Below, one piece after another: positions 61,090 to 64,000 of a stretch of DNA of 64,000 nucleotides (its first letter is position 1; each line of letters opens with the position of its first letter). The notes under the pieces are model-generated. The model was not told the DNA's origin and searched no databases. It was given only the letters and a program-made list of their open reading frames with translations. The DNA comes from Desulfonatronovibrio magnus (GTDB lineage Bacteria; Desulfobacterota; Desulfovibrionia; Desulfovibrionales; Desulfonatronovibrionaceae): positions 1-64,000 of the forward strand of contig NZ_JYNP01000016.1 in NCBI RefSeq assembly GCF_000934755.1. Direction: 5' to 3'. A program made the position numbers and the translations under genes.

Positions 61090-62116
61090 CTCCCTTGAGG
61101 TTAATGAGCATAATACTATCAGGCATAAATCCTGCCTTTTCCTGGATCGCCTTTTTTATCTCAGATGCCAGGAAGTTTCCAAGCTTTGATCTTTCATTAG
61201 CTTCAAGTCTGGCAAGGCCATCCTCAACAGTGTTTATCCGGCCCATGTCTATATTTAAATAATTTTTTGCAGCACTTGACAGTATTGGAGCGGCAGAACC
61301 GGACTTGCTGCTGTGGGTCTGAAAATCACCTTGCAAAAATTTAAGCAGCTTGCCTGGATGGCCCAGCACAGAAATCTTGAGCGTTTTTTTCCGGGTGCAC
61401 GCACCAAGGGCAAATCCCCATTCATTGGCCACCTCAACAATGTCATGCTCTTCATAGCCAAGAGAAACAGCAGCTCTGAAACCAATGCCTCCGGGAACAA
61501 GGACCATTTTTTGCCGTCCGGATTCAGCTACTGATTTGATATTCAAAGAGATGGTTTCCTTGAGGGCATCCACTGAAAAAGGGCGGACTCTGCCTGATGT
61601 ACCCAGGATGGATATACCGCCAACAATTCCCAGACGTTCATTAAAAGTAGCTGCAGCGATTTTTTCACCTCTGGGCACAAAAATTTCAATGTGCAGGGGC
61701 TGTTTTGTAACTTCCTGAACATTGGAAATTATCATGCCCATGGGTACTGGATTGATGGCCGGGTTTCCTGGCTTTACTGCAAGTCCTGGCCTGGTTACCC
61801 GGCCAACACCCTTTCCCCCTGTAACCATAAGGCCATTTGCAGAAAACCTTACTCTGGCTCCAATAAGCAGGCCATGGGTCACATCCGGGTCATCTCCAGC
61901 ATCCTTGCGGATCAGTGCAGTGCTTAAACCACGCCTGGTTAAGGCTCTGGCAATGGGCATTATTATCTTTTCCCTGCAGGGCAAAGTAACCTGAACTTCA
62001 CGACCTGGATCCTGGCCCAGGGTTAACAGAGCAGCAGCCCTGGCAGCAGCAGCAGCACAAGTCCCGGTACTCAGGCCTGATCTCAACCCTCTTCCATCAC
62101 TCAAACAGCATCCCAT
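61070..62116 (-). CDS. cbiD: Cobalt-precorrin-5B C1-methyltransferase (CbiD)
   Basis: This 348-residue protein has RSGLSTGTCAAAAARAAALL, GKGVGRVTRPGLAVKPGNPA, INPVPMGMIISNV, GRVRPFSVDALKETISLNIK and LVPGGIGFRAAVSLGYEEHD. The STGTCAAAA and NPVPxxMI motifs are those of CbiD, which methylates C1 of the corrin ring. It overlaps cbiL by 16 bases and cbiG by 20. The length is normal. Confidence 0.95.
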   Translation of the reverse strand: MGCCLSDGRGLRSGLSTGTCAAAAARAAALLTLGQDPGREVQVTLPCREKIIMPIARALTRRGLSTALIRKDAGDDPDVTHGLLIGARVRFSANGLMVTGGKGVGRVTRPGLAVKPGNPAINPVPMGMIISNVQEVTKQPLHIEIFVPRGEKIAAATFNERLGIVGGISILGTSGRVRPFSVDALKETISLNIKSVAESGRQKMVLVPGGIGFRAAVSLGYEEHDIVEVANEWGFALGACTRKKTLKISVLGHPGKLLKFLQGDFQTHSSKSGSAAPILSSAAKNYLNIDMGRINTVEDGLARLEANERSKLGNFLASEIKKAIQEKAGFMPDSIMLINLKGDVFGQS

Positions 62117-62838
62117 CCTTTTCGCCCGATATAAACAATAACGCAGGCCAGATAGCCGGGAGTTGACTGCAGGGCATTTTTCAGATCAGCAAAGATTATT
62201 TCCCTGCCAGGAATCTCTGAATTAAAAACTGCTCTGGCATTTGCTGCAATACCTTTTTTAGCTAAAAGCTCATAAATGGCGGCAATATTTTTCCCTACCT
62301 TGTAGAGCACAAGAGTCTCGCAGTGGTTCATAGCATTTTCCACAGCGCTAAGGTCAGTAGCAGGCATAAGAAGCAGCCTGTCCTCCTGGGTGGTCAAGGG
62401 GAATGGAAACCTGGCAGCACTGGACTGAAAAGCAGCAATGCCCGGAACAATATGAATCCTGTCTAAGCCAATAGTCTTTTCCAGCAAAGGCATTACATAT
62501 GCACAGGTGCTGTAAATGTTTGGGTCCCCAAGGGTAACCTGGCACACTGTTTTGCCACTTAAGCAGTGCTCAGTAATAATTTCAGCTGCTTTGATCCAGG
62601 ATTCACGCACCTGTTCCTGGCTGCGCTTCATGGGGTAGTTATGTTCAATTATTTTTTGATGTGTGACAAAACCGCGGATGATGTCATACGCAAGGCTGGT
62701 TTGGGATGAATCTGATCTGGGACAGATTATCACTTGAGAATTTTCAATGACCCGGACTGCACGCAGGGTGAGCAGATCCTCCCCACCCGGCCCGACGCCA
62801 ACTGCATAAAAATGTCCTTTATTAATTTCAAATGTCAT
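62101..62838 (-). CDS. cbiL: Precorrin-2 C20-methyltransferase (CbiL/CobI)
   Basis: This 245-residue protein has GHFYAVGVGPGGEDLLTLRA, VRVIENSQVIICPRSDSSQT, VCQVTLGDPNIYSTCAYVMP and VPGIAAFQSSAARFPFPLTT. These are the GVGPG and GDPxxYS motifs of the C20 methylase. It is the first gene of cbiL-cbiD-cbiG-cobJ. No cobalamin riboswitch could be recognised in the 140 bases upstream. Confidence 0.93.
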   Translation of the reverse strand: MTFEINKGHFYAVGVGPGGEDLLTLRAVRVIENSQVIICPRSDSSQTSLAYDIIRGFVTHQKIIEHNYPMKRSQEQVRESWIKAAEIITEHCLSGKTVCQVTLGDPNIYSTCAYVMPLLEKTIGLDRIHIVPGIAAFQSSAARFPFPLTTQEDRLLLMPATDLSAVENAMNHCETLVLYKVGKNIAAIYELLAKKGIAANARAVFNSEIPGREIIFADLKNALQSTPGYLACVIVYIGRKGWDAV

Positions 62839-63230
62839 GGGATTTGTTGGTTAGTTTTTTATGAGTATACTTTTGAAGGTCTTCAGATATTTGCCAAGCA
62901 AGACTTGATCTCCCTGACTTTTTCTCTCCAGTAAATATAATTCTCATGAGCAAATTGCCAGGCCATGAGGTCATCCTCTTACTCAAAATCTTCAAGATTC
63001 TTTTTCTTAGAGTTCAGTTCAGCAAAGTCTTCGAAGCTGGCATTGTATTTCCTTTCATAATGCTGCACTTCATGCTCATACATTGAAAGTCTGGATAGAG
63101 CTGAAGTGTATAGCATGTCCAAACCTGCTTCCTTAAAGTTTCTGTATTGGAGAGCTTCGAGCATCAAAGGGTCTATCTCAAGTTCATGTTTATTTTCTGT
63201 TATGTCCCTGTTTAAGCTTGTGATGTCCAT
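62839..63230 (-). pseudogene. Small helical protein gene interrupted by a TAA stop
   Basis: From the ATG at 63230, with GGAGG just upstream, the frame reads MDITSLNRDITENKHELEID, MLEALQYRNFKEAGLDMLYT and KKNLEDFE, then TAA at 62981-62979. The same frame continues EDDLMAWQFAHENYIYWREK and VREIKSCLANI to a TGA near 62878. The downstream part looks like genuine protein (MAWQFAHENYIYW), so the native product was probably ~118 residues. The stop may replace a Tyr codon (TAT/TAC). Proteins like this sit beside antitoxin-type or nuclease genes; function unknown. Confidence 0.6.
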
Positions 63231-63300
63231 ATGGTCCTCCATAAATAAAAGCTGCCTCAAATCTATTTTAAAAATGAATCAATCTAATGCCAGTTTGCAA

Positions 63301-64000
63301 TCAATACCCATTATTATCGTCCCTGTCCCACTCAAACCCCACAATATTGCGGGTTTCAGGGGCAAACTCAACTCCAATGAGATAGATTATCTTGCCGGGT
63401 TTCCTGTATTTATCGGCATAGCCTTTCTTTTTAATCTGATCCAGAGCTTTGCCCGGAGTATTGTCCAGGCCTTCCACCTTGAATTCAAAAATAAAAACTT
63501 TGTCTTCAAGCTTTACTGTCAGATCAATTCTGCCGGTGCTGGTCACATCTTCCGGGATCACCTCAAGCCCCAAGGCCGCAAAATAACAGTAAAAGATGGA
63601 AGCATAATAGCCTTCATACCCGGAAAGTTGGTTTTTGCGGTACCAGTCATGAGGAATGGATGCGAAAAAGGAGTGGAAAATGTCCTTGAGGCCGTCCAGA
63701 TCACTGGCTTCCAGTGCATCATAAGCTGCAAACTTGGCTTTTTCCGATCCTGTAAGATTGTTGGTCAGATATGGCAACAAAGCATCGGTCAGGCTCTGCT
63801 TCACTTCCAGATTAGGATAATGCAGTTGAAAACGTCTTGTTCCGGCAGTCTGCCGCACATTGTAAATTGTCAAGTATCCTGTTTGAAACAACAATGTCTC
63901 AACTTCTAAATGATCAACATCAAAGCTGCCCAGCATTTTTTCGCTGGTCTGGATGTTTTCCAGGTCTGGAATAAAATAGTTCTGGCCCTGTAAAAGCTTG
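63301..64000 (-). CDS. PD-(D/E)XK nuclease-superfamily protein (DUF1703-like), C-terminal part
   Basis: The frame is open to the window's right edge (KLLQGQNYFIPDLENIQTSE), then LGSFDVDHLEVETLLFQTGY and GYYASIFYCYFAALGLEVIP, TSTGRIDLTVKLEDKVFIFE and FKVEGLDN. The Asp in GRIDL and the E-x-K in FEFK form the PD-(D/E)XK active site of PDDEXK_9 proteins, normally following an AAA-ATPase-like domain, which would lie outside the window. These proteins occur in large families in anaerobes, role unclear. The visible part is intact. Confidence 0.85.
   Translation of the reverse strand, partial: KLLQGQNYFIPDLENIQTSEKMLGSFDVDHLEVETLLFQTGYLTIYNVRQTAGTRRFQLHYPNLEVKQSLTDALLPYLTNNLTGSEKAKFAAYDALEASDLDGLKDIFHSFFASIPHDWYRKNQLSGYEGYYASIFYCYFAALGLEVIPEDVTSTGRIDLTVKLEDKVFIFEFKVEGLDNTPGKALDQIKKKGYADKYRKPGKIIYLIGVEFAPETRNIVGFEWDRDDNNGY

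Overview
The window looks like chromosomal DNA of a hydrogen-using, sulfate-reducing Desulfobacterota bacterium, probably related to Desulfovibrionales. The argument rests on gene content: a complete HdrACB-MvhDGA electron-bifurcating module, a Tat-exported [NiFe] hydrogenase, several TusA/DsrE sulfur-relay proteins, anaerobic (Cbi-type) cobalamin genes, and two in-frame UGA codons that read best as selenocysteine. No rRNA, tRNA or species marker was seen, so the genus is not assigned.

Bases 1-10.6 kb form a decaying accessory island. It holds the start of an IS110-type transposase, HigBA and HicBA toxin-antitoxin pairs, and remains of a surface-glycan cluster: a GDP-mannose dehydratase with no standard start codon, a sugar-nucleotide epimerase with an internal deletion, an intact glycosyltransferase, and a methyltransferase with a stop codon in its SAM motif. 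It also carries a frameshifted PD-(D/E)XK nuclease, remnants of IS4 and IS1634 transposases, and a complete IS3-type element.

Bases 10.9-13.6 kb (minus strand) encode TusA, DsrE, a TusA-OsmC fusion and a core-MetE-like methyltransferase with an in-frame UGA. After a MazEF-like pair and two glycosyltransferases comes an unusual fusion of a TVP38/VTT membrane domain with an HdrD/GlpC-like iron-sulfur domain (16.3-18.1 kb). Bases 18.7-23.1 kb carry a BioB-like radical SAM enzyme, a rhodanese-like lipoprotein, a NadM-like adenylyltransferase, a TIM-barrel isomerase and a HAD protein, separated by repeats. Bases 24.3-26.3 kb encode an apparently exported counterpart of the sulfur relay: a DsrE-like protein, a TusA-like protein, a membrane protein with an in-frame UGA and SECIS-like hairpin, and another secreted protein. 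These two parallel clusters are the most interesting part of the window.

Bases 27.7-39.5 kb are the hydrogen-metabolism region, all on the minus strand: hdrA-hdrC-hdrB-mvhD-mvhG-mvhA, then a terminator hairpin and repeats, then a maturation protease, the exported small subunit, the large subunit, a second protease and a small protein. HdrABC-MvhADG should couple H2 oxidation to reduction of ferredoxin and a disulfide, while the exported enzyme oxidises or makes H2 in the periplasm.

Bases 39.7-50.7 kb hold housekeeping genes: archaeal-type phosphoglycerate mutase, bamD, trxB-trxA, a candidate small RNA, greA, a polyferredoxin-like protein, glnA, a 3D-domain protein and a heme-oxygenase-like protein. 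Bases 51.4-59.5 kb carry signalling genes: CheW, a chemoreceptor with a periplasmic CZB zinc motif, a CheY-like protein, an NtrC-type regulator and a hybrid kinase. Bases 59.6-62.8 kb are an overlapping cobalamin operon (cbiL-cbiD-cbiG-cobJ). The right edge has a small gene broken by a stop codon and a partial PD-(D/E)XK protein. Intergenic DNA throughout is colonised by at least six dispersed repeat types, some of which now encode the C-termini of genes.
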